A stretch of DNA of 64,000 nucleotides from Marchantia polymorpha subsp. ruderalis (GCA_037833965.1 AP031353.1:30010501-30074500); one strand, 5' to 3'. Shown: positions 1 through 12,838, counted from the stretch's first letter. Made by a program: numbers and translations. The notes: a model not told the origin generated them from the sequence alone.

Positions 1-650
1 TGTTTGCTTAATGAATGCTAAAATTTGTGATAATGTTCAGCTGACTTACAACGTCCACAATTCTAGATGTCTCTATGACTATCTAGTTTAGAGGTCATGT
101 AGCGATCATGTTTCCTGTTAACGCTATCATGCCAACTTCATGTGGTTTTAATCTTTGATTAAATTGTTTGCGGTGAAACCTTTAAATCCTTGGTATTTTC
201 TCCGACTTTTCTCATTTGCATTTTTTTTCTACACATTTTCAATCGTCTTTTGACAGTTTGTTTTTATCCGCATGTTTCCAACTATTCGTTTCTATACAGT
301 TGCCACTGTTTTCTTCTCGTTTTCTGCACCGTGAGACGTTTCTCCTCGCTCCATGACGTTCTCGGTCCCCTTGCTTTTACATTATGGATAATGTGATAGT
401 TGTAAAGTTATAGTGATTTTAGCATGAAGCGGAAAGAACTTGAACCATACTTTATAGTCAGATATTTCTCTTCTCTTATTATGTAGATCAATTACTAGTT
501 ATTGTGAGAGCCATATGACTTTGCTTGTGTGTCCTTTTTACAGGATGCCAGTGTCTCCACTTATTGCAAACATATTCAATTAGATGAAAAGAGATCAACG
601 TGTATAGCCAATTCATCTGAGCACATGTTTTTGATTCCCATGTTGGTTAT
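1..650. other. Unassigned left edge of window
   Basis: No protein family is recognisable. A pyrimidine-rich tract ending in TTTTTACAG near 542 looks like a splice acceptor and is followed by an open frame running into the duplicated exon-like unit at 651. This could be the 3' part of a gene that starts left of the window. A short match to the following repeat (AAAGAACTTGA.CCATAC near 433) hints at an older, more diverged copy. Confidence 0.3.
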
Positions 651-1184
651 ACAATTGACGTGTATTGTATGCTTGTCTGTGCTTGTTTCAGTACCATCTA
701 TAGAAGTGTATAGTTTATATCAAGATCAAGATGGGTCCAAACGGTTTTCTGTTCAAGGGTGCACGAGTTGTCTCGTTGTAGTGAAAGAAGCATTTAGCGC
801 CAAAGAACTTGACCGATACAAATAGAATGTTTTAATATCAATCACATATGTTTCTCCCAGCAGCCGTTGTGTGATCGGCTTTATCGCAGTTATACAACGG
901 TGTCAGTATCATCCTATATGATTCACGTGTATCGTGTGCTTTTCTGCGCTTGTCTCAGTATCATCCATCGCAGTGCAAAGTTTATATCGAACTCAAGAAG
1001 GGTCCAATCTTTCGGTTCAAGGGTGCACAATTATTGCAGTTGCAGCGAAATACGCTCAAAGAACAGACAGATACAGATAAAAGGTTTCAATTTCACCAAC
1101 ACATGGTTCTCCCATCAGCCATCGTGTGACCCGCTTTATCACAGTTACTCATCGGTGTCAGAGTCAACCAAAATAATTTCAGGA
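651..1184 (+). repeat. Tandem duplication of an exon-like unit (about 267 bp, two copies)
   Basis: Unit A (about 651-917) and unit B (about 918-1184) align over most of their length with small indels. Each has a pyrimidine tract ending in CAG followed by an open frame that ends at the matching stop. Unit A reads SIEVYSLYQDQDGS...VQGCT...DRYK and stops at 823-825. Unit B reads SIAVQSLYRTQEGS...VQGCT...DRYR and stops at 1078-1080. Retention of frame, cysteine context and stop position suggests a duplicated last exon of an unknown gene, or a transcribed repeat. I do not recognise the protein. No third good copy follows. Confidence 0.55.
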
Positions 1185-1394
1185 TCCATACTGTACGGTC
1201 GACAGGAGGTTTAATAACCCACCGTGAGACACGGTGTAGTATATATTGTACAATCTGTGGAAAATGGTACATATATCAGTAAACGCTTGTGAATAGTAGG
1301 AGTATTCGCCGTCGTGACATCCACTTTCCAAATCGATTCAGCGCCACGAATGTGAGACACTAGTGTCATGATAGCTGGAGAACAAATTACAAGT

Positions 1395-3047
1395 CTAAGC
1401 GTAAGGATTCCTCGTTGTGTTGAGAAATGACTCCAGCGCTTTGAAAAAAGAGAGTGCGTTATCTCGTGACAACCCGGAAGGAGTAGACTCCGCGACGGGG
1501 GCGTACTCTGCACGCCAGCATGCGATAGTTGTGGCACCGTTGCGAGCTGGAGACAGAGCTACCGTTTTCTTGTATTGATTATACTTGACGTCCATCCCTC
1601 CCGTCATCACAGTTGCAACCAGCGTGTGGGTTCTTTCATCGATCATGTCCACCAGCTCCTTCTCGTACCTTCCTGCCAGCAGATTATTGTCTCTCAGATC
1701 AGGACTCTCATAATGTGCCACGTTATACGTGCTGAGCCTCGCTCGTGATTAGTACTTCTACTTGTTGCGTGGAAAGAGTAAAAACCGAGGCCATCTACCA
1801 AAAATTGCAATGTCTGTGAGTGTAGGACTGCCTTTTGGTTCTACGGAACTTACCTTCCCTCCCATTGGATTTAAGAAATCATAAGGAGATGGGAAATCAT
1901 TTTGGGCTGTCATCAGCGGGCATCGACATTGTGCTACTCGCACTGAGAGAGAGCTTTCTAACAGCTGAAGTACGAACCCTTCGGAGGCAGAAGTGGCGCA
2001 GGAAGAAAGTTTTGTATAACAAGCATGAAGACTACCGGGTGTTTAAACTGATGCTATGACGATGAGCAGCACTAACCAGATGTAGCAAGAAGATCACTCA
2101 GACTTCCATTCGTCGTACATGTCTGCTGAGTTTGGTATAGTTGGCTGCTTTTGTCCCAGACTAGGCATTCTGACACATTCTCAGGATAATCCTGAAGGTC
2201 GGACGGTATAATGTTGGACTCAAAGTTCGACAGAGCAATTTCCTTCTACATTTGTAAGGTCGTATGTAAGAAGCTTGCTATTGATCTATGGCAACCTCTA
2301 AACATATTTGCTGCTCTAGTCCAGGCACCATTACAATTAAAAGCTAATTTCCAATTTGTTCATCTGAGCATATTTTCAAGAGCGGGACGTCCCGAATTCG
2401 TCAAAAACGCATGAGTCTGAACATCACTGTCACTGCGGCCGAGTGGTCAATTGGAAACACCGAACAACCGACAGTTGAATCGTGTCATTCAAGTATGAGT
2501 CTCGACCAAAAGGGCGAGAAGTTAGCTTCAAGTCTTTTCTAATTTGAAAGTCTCTGTGTGCCTAAATAGCCTGAGAAGAATCATGATTCACTGTATGTGA
2601 GAAACTTGAAGTAGTAATAAATTTTCTGGACGTATTGCTCCTTATTGGATCGAATATGAAAGGTGAACTTGAACGTAGCTCTAGTAGCAACTGACGTTTC
2701 CACCAAAAAACTCTACATCCAGTACCAATATAACTGCAGCACTGAATCCAGTTAACTCCATGCAATACCAGCGCGGTGTGTAACGTGAAGGATGGAAGAG
2801 ACCGTATACTCATTCAAAAGATGAGCCTCTCGACATTAAAGGAATTGCTCAGGGATGAGATCATACCGTCACCAAACTGTATCAGATTCACAGTTCCCAC
2901 GCCACCATCACCCTCAAGAATCTGATGAGTCAAGTTGGGAGCGATCTTTGAAGCCAGTAGGTTCAGATTCTTCAGTGCTTCCCACAGCTTTTGTAGTGGG
3001 ACGCGCAACTCCACCTCGACCTGCATACCTTGCTTCATGAGAGTCAT
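1395..3047 (-). CDS. Bet v 1/PR-10/MLP-like START-fold protein (two exons)
   Basis: Bet v 1-type proteins are small cytosolic pocket proteins that bind hydrophobic ligands such as flavonoids, hormones and alkaloid precursors. Exon 1 is complement(2867-3047) and exon 2 is complement(1395-1672). The donor (GACG|GTATGA) and acceptor (CTGGCAG|GAAGG) join in phase 1 to give 152 residues, normal for the family. The N-terminal half has the VEVELRVPLQKLWEALK strand/helix and the diagnostic glycine loop EGDGGVGT (residues 45-52). Exon 2 has the usual RYEKELVDMIDERTHT strand run, the TVMTGG turn and a C-terminal helix (FFKALESFLNTT). The 1.19-kb intron holds no convincing gene. ATG 3045-3047 is the first in-frame ATG and a second lies nine bases on. 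The exact ligand or subfamily cannot be told from sequence. Confidence 0.9.
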
Positions 3048-6000
3048 CGCTGCAGGTCGACCAATATCAATAGAGACGCAGAGAACGAAACCTCAGTCTG
3101 AGTTGGAGGACAAAATGCGCAAATTGTGGCTATGTAGATCTTGCGCACCCACGCACAACAAGATATACTATGTGAAATAGAAGCAGGGGTATGTGATCTC
3201 CTTGAGTAAAGCAAGAGAGATGGAAAGAACTTGAAGCTGGCCCATCTCAGAATGATGAAGCCTTATATTGCAGTGAGAGACGGAAGCGGCACGAACGAAG
3301 GATCGTAGGTACAGGAAAGTGCTGGAGTTAGTATAGGAGTGTCCTTCATCACCACAACCAATTCAGCATGACGAATGAAGCCTTCTCTCCCTAGAGGGAT
3401 CGGCGGCTTCTTTTGGGTTTTTCCTTCAAAGTCTCCGTCCTCACTACTTCTCCAACTCCTTTATAACCACATTAGCGATCGCCAAACCTTATGCCGTTTT
3501 TCACCATTTTCGCGACTGTGATCTTTCCCAATTGCTGGCACCATATCCCGGGAACTACTAATCTTGGCTTTGAGTTTCGGACAGTCACAGGTCTGGTGGC
3601 GAACTGCTCACAATGCCATCAGTTTCTGTCCTACAGATACGGACAAAGTAGGGCCTCAGAACGAACGGACATGGGCTTCCAATACGATAGGATTGCTCAT
3701 CAAGCCGCAAAAAAGAGGAAAATAATAACCTGAGCTGGCGAAAGCAGAACAGATACATTCCCCTCTCATTATTTGACTGTGCTGTAAATGTTGCTAAGTC
3801 ATCAGAAACTACCACACTGAAGGAACTAAAATAAACACATCAATTTAAGTGTTGATGAGAGTTGGCTGAATCAGGAATAATTGAGGCAACGGCAAAACCA
3901 AAACCAGTGACTACATTCTTCTCAACCTCTCTAGCGACGGGCTTCGAAGCAGGCCGTATCCAGTGGTTCTGCAGCATAATGTTATTCTAGGAAAAAGGAT
4001 GAATCTCAAGAACCAGGGTTCTTTCGATGCTATAACTATCGTTGTTCTCATTCATATAACTTCGATTCAACCACTTCAATGTGCAACATAGTTGATAATC
4101 AGTATGAACATTCGAACGGTTTGCAGAACACGAGATATAAATCCTTCTCATGAACCAACCAACAACCTAAATCCATCCACTATATATATATATATATATA
4201 TATTACATAGGAGCGTTTCCACCGGTGTCCTAAACATTGCCGAACAATTTTGGGTTTATTAACCTGGCTTTTACTATTCTCTCTCCGGCAATGCAAGCAC
4301 CTGCACCGGCACACTGTATGTCTATCTAGATTCTTGAAGATGAACAGGGTCATCATTGCAAGCGACATGTCCTTTTGATTCGTCCTCACACAACGGCCAA
4401 TGTACCAGGCATGCTAAATTGTGCATATTCAGCGGGGCAGGAGCACATTTCCCGGTCCGGTATAACTGCAGTCTGGTCTTGTTCATTTACATTTCCCCTT
4501 TGTGCTTATCTGAAGTACATGAACACAGAGAACTGTAAGAAGTTAAAATTCGTTTTTTTCATGTTTTCCATACATGACAATGCCATGTGCAGATCAAAGG
4601 TTTAAGAAAGAAATAGCATACGATTACTTGAGATATTAATCCGAATGTACACAGAGGAGCACAACAAGTTTATGTCGGTAATCATGAGCATCATCCCTCT
4701 CCCATTCACTTGTATGTGTCCTTTGGTTTATGAAGCAGTCTAAGATATGGAAATTACAGGAACTTCTCGAAAATCCCTCTTTCCACTAACTTTAAGATAT
4801 GCGAGTATAAAATTATGGACAATAGCTGCATCTAACCAATCATCTATCATAAAAAATATCTTCCATCAAGTCTACCTTGTAGCAAGAACAACATAAGCCT
4901 GAGGATTGGATAGTACATGAATTACCAACCACTCTATGTACGTGAACTCCCACTATATGGGTTGATTGAAATAGACTTATAAAAACATTGATGAAAGGTT
5001 CTTTGCAAAACACACAAGACAATAGTTTGTACAAAATACCAGACCTGGCTTACAGGCGTGTTTTGTTGTATGGAGCACAATCGAATGTTTTGAACAGAGC
5101 ATATGCTGACTGAATGGACTCAATCATGTTAGGAAAGAATCGAGTGTTTGCAACTGATGCGTTAGCCTTGCATTGTTTAGGAACGTTATCATTCACATTT
5201 ATTGAAAAAAGTCGTAAAATATTTCTTTCGTATCAATTTCTTGTCGTTTATATATTGTGTTTGATTATCCATCTCACCTTAGATATATGACTTTTAAAAC
5301 ATGCTGAGAAAAAATTAACTTTAACTAGAAATTTATTGATTTTCACTCATGTATAGTTTCCTCAATTCAGACTGTATATTTTACTCAAAAGAAATCCGTC
5401 GGGAACCAGGCACTACGCTAAGAAAGTTCAAGATATCAAAAAAGTGAAGAAGTAAAATGAATTGAGGAAGACTTGAATACGATTCTCTTGAAAGAGTATT
5501 TTGAAGGCATGTACATAAGAAATCGATGGAGGAAAGTATTAATGGTACAAACTTCTCATATATTTGAGAAGTAGATAATGATAGTTACAGAGGCTGGAAC
5601 GTGTCTTTGAAGACCTAAAGAAGAGCAGGCGTCTCAAACCGTCATCACCCGAAACAGTTAAATAAATCGTGATTTGGAAATATTAGCTTCTTCATCCGCC
5701 TGTTCTAAAACATGATTCCTTTCTAAAGTGAGCTTTGCCGTAGGTAAGAAGTATACTGCAGGGTATTTCTTATGTTTCTGTTCAGCACGCGGGTGTATAT
5801 GGCTAAAGTGTACAGGTCGTCAGTCTTCGCGATTTTCATAGTCAGCCAATGTGCTTGCGCCATGATCTATGCAGCGCTTATTATGTGAAGAGTTAGTTAG
5901 TTGGTGAGATATCGGCGTCTGGGTTCATGAGCACCATGAGACCGTTGGGTCTGACGGATTGGAATGCAGAAGACAGGCTATATATGGACGAGAGAGGAGC

Positions 6001-6769
6001 ATCAAGGAACGAGGAAATTAGGACGAGTTCTGGCGAAACCGGAGTTTGTTGATTATGTGATCACGCCACTGATCAACAGCATCAGCGCCACCTTAGCTCA
6101 GCTACGATATCTTCACATTTTGTTCACTCTTGGTTAGTTGGCGGGTGGGTTTCTACTTTAGTGGGCCCAGCCCTTCAGTGACAGACGTCTTGACTTTGTG
6201 TCGGCCTTGTTTAGCATATGTGTCCTAATTGCTTCACCCTTTGGTAGTGTAACGGACGTTCATGATCCCTGCTCCATTTGCAGTGTCTCCGGAATCCGGT
6301 TTATGTAGAAGTACTTTGCTTTGATTCAACTACTTGATCTTTAGTTTCTGCAATCCATAGAATGCCAGCTATTGTACCGAGAGATTTAGGCCACTCATGC
6401 CGGATTGTAGATGCAGTGAAAAGGGTTCAGATTTTGAGTATATTGTTCATAAATTCCCTATGAAGTGACGAAATATCTCTCTTGAAGTAAAGTGTACTGA
6501 CAGCAAAGGCCGTGATATTCATCATGAGGGAAGAAATGAGAGACAATGGGCTTCGAAGTCGGAAGCTTAGAAGGCTGGGCTCTTTGTCGGGTTAAGGTGT
6601 GTTAAAAGTTGCATCAAATGCGAAGAAATTCGCTTCTTAATGACGTTACACACGTCGAAAATTGAGTTTCTTTGAACTGAAGGAGAGGATACTGATTTTG
6701 ACGATGAACTCTGAAGAGTACCCACCAGAATCTTGCAAGTGATTTAAATCCAAAGTTCGTGGTGCACAC
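3048..6769. other. Intergenic DNA, no recognisable gene
   Basis: The first few hundred bases are the likely promoter side of the Bet v 1-like gene on the minus strand. Open frames are short, overlap on both strands and match no family I know. The only clear simple repeat is the (TA)n tract at 4181-4203. Confidence 0.6.
4181..4203. repeat. (TA)n microsatellite
   Basis: A pure TA dinucleotide run of 23 bases. Confidence 0.95.
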
Positions 6770-9700
6770 CTAACGCAAGTCATTCCAATCTAAAGCAGGC
6801 CAAGGAGAAAGGGGGGAATCCGTGAAGTACGCGACCAAAATCGAAAGTCTGCTCGGCTCACCTGAAGCGTCGGGTAAAATGCGCGTTAATAAATGGCAGT
6901 ACGGTACTGCACTACCCACCCGTCTGGCAGTAGCTGTGTATGGCGGCCGTTCATTCATTATTCGTTCAATTGGATCTCTCAATGCATGCCATGCTGTTTT
7001 GGCCTGTTTTTGGTAGCTTGCACAGTACCTGCTCTTGAGCCTCCCGATTGGCACGAGTCAATCATGCTACAAGACAAAGCAACAGATGATGGACCTGGAT
7101 TGTCACAACCCAAATTACCCGTTTAGATTTAAGTTCTCTCGCGCATCTAGCTACATTATGGGTACAGCGGTGAGACTGTATGGTCAGCTACGAGCTCCGA
7201 AAGTTTCATCCCTCGGATTTGCGCACTTGCCAGTAATGATGGTGAACTTCATTCGACAGGGCATATTCCCATCATCGTCACCGGATTTCCCCTCACTCCC
7301 CAACTTACAGTAAGAAATATGGTTTGTGCACAAGACAAAGGTTCAATCCTTATCCAGTTGCTGTTAACTAGTTCAGCGTGGCAGTCGAGTTGATGTCTCA
7401 AAGCTTCCAAATCTCTGCAGAGGAGAGGGAACGAGAATTTAGTCAGGGCCCAACAGCCGAAACAGATGTTTGTGTCACGCAACAGAGCACTAATATGGCT
7501 GGCTACTTGCTAGATAGGTGCATTGCCACACAGCATGTGGGTGTCTAGCACTGTCCATGCCAGTCCTCAGCAACCATTCCTTCTCTTTTTACTGAGCTAA
7601 GTCATCATAATTTCGTGGCCTTGCTTTTGGTTTTGTCTGCATCGTGACTTCATCGCCCTTACGAAGCACTCGCGCTGTGGTAAAACGCGGCCAAGTTTGT
7701 TCAAATCAAGTTCCCTCACAGAAATACGATAACTCCTCGATTTCCTAACAACAACTCATGGTGGAGCGTTTGACATCGGCAGTTTCGAACCTCCGTTACC
7801 TTTACGCCCGCAATCCTCCAATGCTTAGCGAAGACTCGAGAGATGACGAACAACATTTACCTTGCTGCTGTGACACCAGGAGTGCTATGCAGTTACAACA
7901 TACTTCCTTGCTCCACTACTCGCGAGATCGCTCAGCTGAATTTGTTATTCATCGGCTTACTAGTCAGACCTGATTACACTGAATTTGTGCACGCCTGCCG
8001 CAGGGCCAGGTCTTCCCAGCCACGTGTATCTGAACCCCGACAAGGCAATCAGACTACATTGGTCGTTACTTCCCGTCTCAGGCTGTCAAAAGTCATCATT
8101 CCCTTTCAGTCTCATCTGCCACTTGCCTACCTATTTTGACTGGAAGCAGAACGATCTGCAGCCTTCAGTTTGCAGTGGAGCTAATTTCAGTTCACCCCAA
8201 TTAGCCAATGAGCGGTCATACACGTCTAACGGATCCCTTTCATTTCCAACTGAACCTGCCAGCTTCAAACCTGCTCCTGAGCAGAAACTCAACCATGGAT
8301 GGTGTTCCGCCTGGGGTTTTTCCTCCATCCTGTAAGCCTGCCACTTCTCTGGTGGTGACGCCTTTACACAACAACTTTGAACAACGCAATAGAATATGCT
8401 GATATCACCGGCAGCAGAGCTTCCCTTAAATTTGCAAATACGACTTTCATGCCATTGCGTCTTAAGTTGACAATCCACGCACGGTACCGTAATAGAGGTG
8501 CAGAATCTCCTTGCTCGCCCTCATTTGTCTCTTCACAAGACTACGAGGATCTTAGATCCGAGATGATTTGCAGATAACACGCGATTTAAAAAAAGCGACC
8601 TAATCAGAAACTCGTTGAAGCAGATTAAATGATCACTTCCTCTTACATGATTGCTTGTTGACAAAAGGTGCATCTGGGATGTTGTTAAAAGGAATATATG
8701 TCAACTGACAACGGAGTCAAACCGCTGTCAGTTGAGATCTTCCGCTTTTCCAATCGTTCATGCTCTCAGCTTTCCATATCTTTCCTACGCGCCAAGTCCA
8801 GTTAATCAGACGACATGACGAGCCAGTCCTATGTGCAGGTCACCATGTAATTTAGATTTCAATTTCAAATGCTACTGTAAACCATGCATTGAAGTTCGAA
8901 AGATAAGTACAAGGAGATCGGCATGGCCCCCTTTGGAAAAATGATCGTGTGAGAATCGCCAGGAATGGTATTGATTTGCAACTACGATTGACTAGGTACA
9001 CAAAAATCTTGGGAACTGCCTGGAGATTTCCAACTTGCTCTTCAAAATCACTCTATATGGTAAGGAGTAGGATCTGGTAGGAGACTGTTTTAATGGACTC
9101 GTCGATTTGCTTCTGGAGGAGGGCAGGAGTTCTGGTTCACGCTCAGGTTGGCTAATTTCAAGCAAGTTTTGTCAAGAGACACAGCACACTACCGCAGATG
9201 GTGGATTCGTAGCAAGTGAGCCGTCGTTTCCTATCGAGTCTGAACGAGATCCTCCAGTCTGTATCCACTGGCACCTGGCATTGAGAACAACATATAACAT
9301 TCACTTGAGATGTTATATATTAAGTTCGAGCAAGCAGGAACACATTTGGGCCAGTAGCTACCCAAAGCAATCAAACCACATTGGCCAGCGTAGTGGCTTT
9401 GAAGCTACTACTGACACTCAAATTCTGGTGGTGCGCCGAGACGGACGTCGGATTCGGCACCACTTAGTATTAATCTGACAGTGCCCACAACTGTTGGCCT
9501 CCAGGTACACATCGTGCAAATCCCCACTCATCTAACCAACACCAGCTGCCATCAGCTCCGATTATGACCAGGGTCATTCATGTTCAACGGCAGGCAGTTC
9601 TTTCAATTCATAGGAATATCTGTTCTCGCCTGATGGCAGAATGGAGCGAGATATTCGGTCGAAGAGACTGGGAGAGTGGAGGTTTCACCGCCTTTGTTGC

Positions 9701-9850
9701 GCGCTGGCATGCCAATCAATCGTGTGGGCGATCTCGCCGGATGGATGTCAGGTGGCTCCCATGCGAGAGCCTAACAGAGGTCTCTCGTGTCATCGACGTA
9801 GGCGTCCACGTGGTAGATCCTCTGAACTTTGCAGAGCCCACGAGTGTCTA
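6770..9850. other. Mid-GC intergenic region with competing short open frames
   Basis: Base composition is more even than in the AT-rich blocks, and open frames of 60-125 codons occur on both strands (for example near 7843-8139, 8131-8478 and 9107-9478). None shows a recognisable domain or a consistent splice structure, so no gene is called. It may hold the remains of a decayed gene or mobile element. Confidence 0.4.
8701..8735. repeat. Short inverted repeat (14-bp arms)
   Basis: Arms TCAACTGACAACGG (8701-8714) and CCGCTGTCAGTTGA (8722-8735) pair with one mismatch around a 7-base spacer. It is not next to a recognised gene. It could be a regulatory palindrome or a remnant of a small inverted-repeat element. 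Confidence 0.6.
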
Positions 9851-9854
9851 CTAC

Positions 9855-10136
9855 TCATTCAACGTTATACATCTGCTCCAACGGTGCATAAAACCTCGTT
9901 CCGAAGTTGCGAGCGGATTCTCGGTACAGGCGCACTTCGATCTCCTTTGGCTTGTATCGAACTGTCACCGTGTTCGTGCCCCGGCAATTTTTCAGGATTT
10001 GTGGGCAGAATTCGCTGCTTTCTTTGTTCGTATCACAGAAGCGCGTTAGAGGCGTCGCCCGCACACGTGAGATAGTCATCACGTATTTATTGTAATACTC
10101 ATCATATTCATAAGCGTTATGAATCAGGCGATACAA
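9855..10136 (-). CDS. Hypothetical open frame, possible exon
   Basis: A 93-codon frame with a plausible protein composition (NTVTVRYKPKEIEVRLYRES, then FGTRFYAPLEQ) ending in a stop at 9855. I recognise no family. The opposite strand is also open here (frames at 9564-10049 and 9641-10075), so strand and reality are uncertain. Confidence 0.2.
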   Translation of the reverse strand: MYRLIHNAYEYDEYYNKYVMTISRVRATPLTRFCDTNKESSEFCPQILKNCRGTNTVTVRYKPKEIEVRLYRESARNFGTRFYAPLEQMYNVE

Positions 10137-10667
10137 TGTTCCACACTACCTCTGACTACCGCTGGGTTCCTGAGGTCAGAGTTCAGTTGTATACATAATG
10201 AAGACTGGGACCTGAATGCATATCAGTACGATGACGAAGAGAGTAGAGAATTGAAGTGTTCGAAATTAATCGAGGATAGGGAGCATCTGCGCGACTGTGG
10301 CCTTAGAATCAACAAGAGTGAGTGCACAACGAGGTGTGTGAACGGACAACCCGCTGAAAAGCTGGGAAAGAGACTGGTATATGGGAGAGTTGTGGAACAA
10401 ACCCACATTGTTTGCAGATCTTTCGACCGATATGTTTGTGCCTCCCTGGGAAACAAGATGCTGCCCAAGCAGAATAAGGTTGAAGAACCGGTGGTCAATT
10501 TCGACATGAACGGTACTTCTCCGGGTGACTGGCTGACGGAGATACAGCGCGCAGCTGCTGGAGTGTTCAATTTCTGGCCCATGCTTCCTGTCGAGGTTCG
10601 AGTCTCACTAGGAAACCGGGAAAATTTAACCGTTCTAAGTGACACATATGCTCTTATGACTTATTGA
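10119..10667 (+). CDS. Hypothetical open frame upstream of the GH30-like gene
   Basis: A 182-codon hydrophilic frame with no recognised domain. It lies 120 bp before the first certain exon of the GH30-like gene on the same strand. It might be an unrelated small gene, part of a 5' exon, or chance. A 140-codon frame runs opposite. No signal peptide is apparent. Confidence 0.25.
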   Translation: MNQAIQCSTLPLTTAGFLRSEFSCIHNEDWDLNAYQYDDEESRELKCSKLIEDREHLRDCGLRINKSECTTRCVNGQPAEKLGKRLVYGRVVEQTHIVCRSFDRYVCASLGNKMLPKQNKVEEPVVNFDMNGTSPGDWLTEIQRAAAGVFNFWPMLPVEVRVSLGNRENLTVLSDTYALMTY

Positions 10668-10786
10668 TTGCCTTGCTAGAAGCTTAGTGGAACAGAATCA
10701 GAATGTGCCGCTCTGCCTTCGCACTCTGGAATTGCGATCATCCCGCACGTGCAAGTGTCTGAGATAATTTTTGTATTGGCACGCAG

Positions 10787-12838
10787 GAGGAGTTTTTGGA
10801 CTTAAGCAGAGAGCCCGTTGGAACCAGCTTCGTGTGGGAGGGTTGGGGTACATCACTGTGCTGGTAATGTCCTAGTTCCGTGTCGTCGGTTTATTCGAGC
10901 AAGCTTCCTAAGTTGAAAACTGAATATGTCGCCAAAGTGAGGAACTTATTATTGGATCCCTTAGTTTTGTTATAAAAAAGTCACCGAATAACAATATATC
11001 GTGTCCAAATACAGGTGGGCAAACTTCGTTGGGGGTCTACGCCCGAGTGACATGGATTTTGTCCTCGATCTCCTTTTTGATCCACAAAACGGTCTAGGTT
11101 TGAATATAGCCCGTTACAATATTGGAGGAGGAACGGACATGTCTGTCGATAGAAACTTGAGGCCATTCGCCGACATTCCTGGATTTCTGTCGTCGGCCGA
11201 TGGAGAGTACGACTGGTCAGCTGATGAGAGGCAGAGAAAAGTCCTTCTCGGGGCCAAAACCCGCGGTGTCGACGTATTTGAAGCCTTCTCAAACTCTCCA
11301 CCTCGTTGGATGACGCTAAGCGGGTCGGTCACAGGTATGATATCTACTGGAAATGTGAGCCTTTTCAACCCTATGCAGATCTTTATTTGAACACCTTGTA
11401 CATCTGTGGTTCACAGGCAACTCGAAGAGAGGACAAGACAATCTGGATCCTCAGCATTATGATGCATTTGCCGACTATCTGACTGAAGTGGTGCGACAGT
11501 ACGAAGTTCAATGGGGCATCCACTTTGATTATCTGGCGCCATTCAATGAGCCGGTTGAAGGGTTTTGGAACATAGACCGGAAGAAGCCAGCCCAAGAAGG
11601 GTGTAACTTCTCCGTCGAGACTATAAACAAGGTCTTTTCCGTACCCTGCCGCTGTCCCTTTTCCAGTTGACCCGGTGAACGTCCGGATATTTGCTGTGAA
11701 GATGCCACAGCAAGTCTCAAGGTTGTGAGCGAGGATTCGAAGCTACACCAACGTTTCAAGACGGGGGTGTGAAGTTCTGAAGTCTACCTCATTCCTTATT
11801 TTAGAAGCAAAGGTGAATATTGGAATTCCGGGTATTTTACCAACTGAACGGGTTCTTGCTTTCATGCTAACATAGAATATTTTGTTGACCCCAGGTTATT
11901 CGTAAAGTGAAGGAGTCACTGGTTCGGAAGGGGTTATCAACTGAGATAAGTGGAGTTGATTCATGGAGCCTTAATACAGCCAGAGTGCTCAGAGGCTTAG
12001 ACGAGGAAACAATTCGACACATAAGTCAGATAAACGTTCATACCTACATTCCCTTTGTTCGAAGAGAAGGCGATTCGAGACGGAAAGAGGTACTTCACGT
12101 CTCGAATGCTTCGATGATAGAACGATATTGCGATTGCAGTTCTTTCCTAGCTCTTTGGCAGCCACCATATTTCATCGTTCCTGCATGTTTCTCTCATTTT
12201 TGCAATTGGAATAAGTGAACGACAGTAAAGTAAAATCGTCTCTGATACAGGTTCAGCGCATGGTTGTTGGTTTGAAGAAGAAACTGTGGATGTCAGAGTA
12301 CGGACCTCTTCATTGGCGCGGAAGTGAACTGGATATTGCTCTGGCAGTCGCTCAACACATAACCTTGGATGTCAATGAGCTTCAAGCATCAGCTTGGTGC
12401 TATTGGCAGGTGTTGGAAATCCCTGGAAAAAACTTCTATTGGGGTCTGATGCACGCAGAATTTGACTACAACCTTTCTTTTTGTGTAGAGATCAAGAAAC
12501 AGTACTATATTATGATGCAATTTAGTAGATGGATTCGACCAGGCTTTCTAATACATCCTGTTCAGGGTAGTTGTAGAAATTCCTTGGTCATTGCTGTGGA
12601 TCCTAGCCATGCCACCCTAGTTATGGTATTTACCAATTCGTCTGATAGAAATAGAGACATTAGCTTTGATTCATCTAGCATAGCACATGGCCTTGAGAAT
12701 TGTAAAACTAAGGCAGCCTTATACAGGACATCTGTAAGTGAAAATCATGAACAATTACCCACATTGTACTTTGAGTCTTCAAACGTGACTGTTCGTATAG
12801 CTGCAAAATCCATAACAACTATTGTTGTTTCAAAATAA
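10787..12838 (+). CDS. Endo-beta-1,6-galactanase-like glycoside hydrolase, GH30 (5' exon not found)
   Basis: The family hydrolyses beta-1,6-galactan side chains of arabinogalactan proteins in the cell wall. Exons are 10787-10863, 11015-11334, 11417-11631, 11895-12089 and 12251-12838. Phases close, giving 464 codons plus a missing N-terminus, probably with a signal peptide. Visible in order: WEGWGTSLCWWANFVGG, then LGLNIARYNIGGG (the first barrel strands), the SGSVTGNSKRGQDNL loop spanning the exon 2/3 border, FNEPVEGFW with the acid/base Glu of the NEP motif, SQINVHTY, and WMSEYGP with the nucleophile Glu. The C-terminal half of the last exon is the family's beta-sandwich domain. The third donor, AAG|GTCTTT, is weak but fits family alignment and phase. 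The last exon ends at TAA 12836-12838, beside an AATAAA-like string. Confidence 0.92.

Noticed and set aside
1211-1537. A 108-codon minus-strand frame overlapping the Bet v 1-like exon 2
   Set aside because: It is another frame of DNA that encodes the family-conserved Bet v 1 exon.
2431-2520. tRNA-like string (GCGGCCGAGTGG...) resembling the start of a class II tRNA
   Set aside because: Only the A-box-like part fits. No acceptor stem pairs and no good TTC-loop (B box) follows at the right distance, so it is not called as a tRNA or SINE.
10223-10645. A 140-codon minus-strand frame opposite 10119-10667
   Set aside because: Ser-rich composition typical of a frame opposite another open frame, with no recognisable domain.
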